Of a DNA stretch of 64,000 bases, positions 61,729 through 64,000 are shown piece after piece. Numbering within the stretch: position 1 is the first letter of the stretch; each line of letters begins with the position of its first letter. The notes under the pieces are model-generated. The model was not told the origin of the DNA, did not search any database, and saw only the letters and a program-made list of their open reading frames with translations. Both the position numbers and the translations under genes were made by a program. The stretch comes from Opitutaceae bacterium. Its GTDB lineage: Bacteria > Verrucomicrobiota > Verrucomicrobiia > Opitutales > Opitutaceae. The stretch covers positions 300 to 64,299 of the forward strand of contig PLXR01000005.1 of the NCBI GenBank assembly GCA_003151495.1, given 5' to 3'.

Positions 61729-62004
61729 TCGGCTGATTGATCGATGTCAACGGGACCGTGAATGGCTGGACGAGTGGTGTACGGGTATTTCGGTCAGGGT
61801 TAGGAAATGCCCGGGGCCAAGGACCCCGCCCTATGACCCTCCGGGCAAGGAGACCGCCCTAGAAGGCCCGGACGCACCGGGGCAGCCCATCTACCCAACG
61901 TAGGGCGTCAAAACATCCGGATTGGGCCCAGAAACAGCAGGAAAGGGCATCCGGATATGTTTGATGAGCACCGGATTGCCACCTTCACGCCCATTTCAAA
62001 CGAC
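61729..62004. other. 276-bp stretch with no gene seen
   Basis: Upstream of the XRE gene. No convincing ORF. It contains GC-rich short repeats (CATCCGGATT at 61914, CATCCGGATA at 61949 and CACCGGATTG at 61969) and should hold the XRE promoter. Confidence 0.4.
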
Positions 62005-62109
62005 CTACTCGGCTTTGAACCTGCAGCCGCAGTGCTTGCACACCCGAGCATCCAGCAGCACGAACTCCGAGCAATCCGGGCAAACCTTGTGCGTCTGCGG
62101 GGAGTAAAG
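62005..62109 (-). pseudogene. zinc-ribbon C-terminal gene fragment
   Basis: The codons before the stop at 62005 read YSPQTHKVCPDCSEFVLL, then DARVCKHCGCRFKAE. This is the C-terminal double-CxxC zinc ribbon found at the end of many small membrane proteins. No N-terminal domain is present; the frame runs back into the methyltransferase gene. A truncated 3' end left at a junction is likelier than an intact 69-aa gene (62005-62214). Confidence 0.5.
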
Positions 62110-62137
62110 TGACGCCAACAACGAAATCTGAAGTCTG

Positions 62138-63109
62138 CTAGGAGGGCGGACGATCCAGTTCACCTGGAGGATAATTCTCCCGCGACGCGACATTAAGTTC
62201 CACTGGCCAGGCAAGAGAGGTTTCCGCGATCTTTCTTACGATGGATGCTGAGCCCAAGTAGGCCGGTGAATCGGGGAGCGAGTAAGTCGCCGGATTTGAA
62301 TGTATAGCGTGAATTCGAGATGGCTCGCCGCATACGGCCTCCTGAACCTCAAAGCCCGACGCCGCGTTAAAGATCGTTCGCCACGAATTGGTAGAGAAAC
62401 GCCAGAAATCCCATGGCTCCTCATGCAACGGCCACGTTTGATGAGAGCTATTGAAAACGAATCCACCGGGTCTCAGAACTTTGTTTAGCTCCAATGCAAC
62501 CTTCCACGGCATCGCTAGGTGTTCAAAAACCGACCTAGAAAATGCGGCTACAAAACGGTGACGCCCGAAAAGGGCTTCGAGCTCATGAGCGTCGCCCACC
62601 AAGTCGACATTTGGTCCGGGCAAAATATCCATACCAACATACTCAAGTTGCTGGGGGATAAACGACCGGTACGTAATCGCAGAACGCGCCCGCGAACCGA
62701 TCTCTAATACAACTCCCGCCTTCAACGTTCTGAGCTGGTCCACAAAATGATCCCAACAGGCGAAATAAGGATCGCCGCGGCACGCATTCTCAAGGGCCGA
62801 CCCACTTTCAAACGTCCTCCCTTTCTCAAAGGTGAAACGCAATGTAAAATCTCGGCCAAGGGCCCCCACTGGAACCGTCAACCATTCATCAAATCGACAA
62901 TGTGTCGCGTTCGGGTCGATACTCCCTGCGACATCCGGACTCGCCTGCCCAAAGCTGACTAGCTGCATAACAGTCGTTTGGGTCGAAAAGACCACATCGA
63001 CTCTAACAATTGGTGAGGAGCTATCGAAACACCATCCACGCACGCGAAGTCGTTCAAAATACGCCGAACATTCATCGATTTTCCATTGGAGCGACATTGA
63101 TTGGGGCAT
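62138..63109 (-). CDS. SAM-dependent methyltransferase
   Basis: A 323-aa protein. Residues about 1-120 are a beta-rich region (RLRVRGWCFDSSSPIVRVDVVF) like the modules sometimes joined to glycan-related methyltransferases. Residues about 135-270 are a class I methyltransferase: motif I VVLEIGSRARS, then YVGMDILPGPNVDLVGDAHEL, FSRSVFEHLAMPWKVALELN and KVLRPGGFVFN. The target may be a sugar or glycolipid; nothing here fixes it. GC content is well below that of the chromosomal part of the window. Confidence 0.8.
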   Translation of the reverse strand: MPQSMSLQWKIDECSAYFERLRVRGWCFDSSSPIVRVDVVFSTQTTVMQLVSFGQASPDVAGSIDPNATHCRFDEWLTVPVGALGRDFTLRFTFEKGRTFESGSALENACRGDPYFACWDHFVDQLRTLKAGVVLEIGSRARSAITYRSFIPQQLEYVGMDILPGPNVDLVGDAHELEALFGRHRFVAAFSRSVFEHLAMPWKVALELNKVLRPGGFVFNSSHQTWPLHEEPWDFWRFSTNSWRTIFNAASGFEVQEAVCGEPSRIHAIHSNPATYSLPDSPAYLGSASIVRKIAETSLAWPVELNVASRENYPPGELDRPPS

Positions 63110-63277
63110 TCACTACCACCTACGCACCAAGAAAGGCAAACTCCAGAACATTGTGATTCGATATCGGCGTCCAGCCGCCCTAGAGGTTCCGACTGGTCGA
63201 CGACAAAACGTGCCCTTGCGCCTCGGCCGATGAATTGGGCCGCTCCCAATTCCTCTCGCTCGGTATTCACCCGCCGC

Positions 63278-64000
63278 TTATGGCGAAGCGACGTTATAGT
63301 AGAGCTGCGACTGGTAAATATTATCAACGGGCATCCCGTTGTCGTTGGACGTCGCATAGACCGAATAGATACCAAAACCTGGCGGGATGAATCCGCTTTC
63401 ATTGCGAAGCAGGCATGGATTGCTCTTAAAATTCATGCCGCTAGAAGCAGGGTTCACTTGGACGAGAGTCCACGTTCCGGTTGTTATATTTGCCGCAGGA
63501 ATTTTGTAGATATCTATTTGGTCGCTGCCAATTGATTCGGAATACACTACGTAATAGTTCCCATTATCGGAGTCGTACGCAACATATGGCATACTTCCCA
63601 AACCGCCCACTTGTGAGAGGAAATTTGGTAGTCCTGCAGTCGACACCAGGGTCGGAGAGTTTGTCCAGTTAATGCCGTCGGCAGAGGTAGTCATGTAGAA
63701 AAGACCTTGCTGGCTGTCGGGAACGTCGAGGTAGAACATCACGTAGCTTGTTCCCGACGTTCGAATTACCGAAGATGCCATGGCACCTATGTTCGCAGTC
63801 ATCGGAGGGGCAAAGGTATTTTTGCTAAATACCACCGCCGTATTGTTGTACCAATTTAGACCATCATTAGAGAATGCGACGGCAATGTCGTTTGGGCCTG
63901 GAGGATTCGTAGGCCGCTCAGTATAATACATAGCGTACGAATAGCCGTTGTTGAATGTGGCTTTGATTACGCATGGATTTGACATCATGTTGGCCCCGTG
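63278..64000 (-). CDS. five-bladed-propeller-like (GH43/sialidase-like) protein, 5' end outside window
   Basis: At least 240 aa, open to the right edge, so the track start is not necessarily the true start. Repeating blades carry SNPCVIKATFNNGYSYAMYYT, AVAFSNDGLNWYNN, SSVIRTSGTSYVMFYLD and TTSADGINWTNSP. The S-x-D-G-x-x-W motif recurs as in glycoside hydrolase-like beta-propellers. No catalytic acid set can be assigned from the visible part. It may be the end of a larger secreted glycan-binding or hydrolysing protein. Confidence 0.62.
   Translation of the reverse strand, partial: HGANMMSNPCVIKATFNNGYSYAMYYTERPTNPPGPNDIAVAFSNDGLNWYNNTAVVFSKNTFAPPMTANIGAMASSVIRTSGTSYVMFYLDVPDSQQGLFYMTTSADGINWTNSPTLVSTAGLPNFLSQVGGLGSMPYVAYDSDNGNYYVVYSESIGSDQIDIYKIPAANITTGTWTLVQVNPASSGMNFKSNPCLLRNESGFIPPGFGIYSVYATSNDNGMPVDNIYQSQLYYNVASP

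Noticed and set aside
51847-64000. Second copy of the tRNA 3' end (attR)
   Set aside because: Scanning by eye found no repeat of GGTTCGAATCCC or TGGGCCCACCA downstream; the far end may lie outside the window.

Overview
This is a GC-rich bacterial chromosome segment, most likely from a Verrucomicrobiota lineage (Opitutae-like). This is inferred from family content: a PSD1/DUF1549/DUF1553 plus DUF1501 pair, DUF1080 (3-keto-glycoside hydrolase fold) proteins, Tat-exported sugar enzymes, giant autotransporter-type beta-strand-repeat proteins with PEP-CTERM anchors, and a subtilase carrying C-terminal repeats of a kind I associate with this phylum. Most chromosomal genes start at an ATG without a clear Shine-Dalgarno, and many neighbours overlap by ATGA, GTGA or TTGA.

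Layout. 1-1322: 5' part of a topoisomerase IV B subunit gene (minus), running off the left edge. 1.6-7.05 kb: a secreted PQQ-type propeller protein convergent with a PSD1-DUF1501 operon. 7.18-14.6 kb: a TPP riboswitch and a compact thiamin operon, thiC-thiS-thiE-like-thiE-thiG-thiH-thiF(rhodanese fusion)-thiD. 14.7-25.5 kb: a secreted six-hairpin glycosidase, a 1477-aa subtilase with a propeller, and a ybbP/ybbA-type ABC exporter divergent from a tesA-like esterase. 25.6-34.8 kb: two giant PEP-CTERM proteins and an OppA-type lipoprotein. 34.8-37.5 kb: small housekeeping genes, a low-GC toxin-antitoxin-like pair behind a 30-bp dyad, and a remnant of a subtilase-type C-terminal repeat. 37.5-42.7 kb: DUF1080, xylose-isomerase-like and Gfo/Idh/MocA genes, probably for 3-keto-sugar handling. 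42.8-44 kb: a permuted-papain protein plus MarR regulator behind an AT-rich promoter with repeated GATATC sites.

44-51.6 kb is the most unusual chromosomal block. An MFS-acyltransferase-acyl-ACP synthetase fusion and a membrane protein are followed by HMG-CoA reductase, a SEC59/DGK1/VTE5-type lipid or polyprenol kinase, a CarS (CDP-archaeol synthase)-like cytidylyltransferase and a CDP-alcohol phosphatidyltransferase. This reads as one lipid-assembly pathway with archaeal-like parts.

51.77 kb: a CAU-anticodon tRNA gene, after which GC content drops and accessory genes take over: an AlpA-type HTH gene, an unknown 371-aa gene, a VirE_N/VapE-type primase-helicase, a 22-bp inverted repeat that may be an origin, an 850-bp stretch without credible genes, several small orphan proteins (DUF2188, DUF3892, YdjM-like), and an XRE repressor with its ImmA-type protease. 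This is probably an integrative or satellite element, though no integrase or second att site is visible. 62-64 kb holds a zinc-ribbon gene remnant, a methyltransferase and a beta-propeller gene that runs off the right edge.
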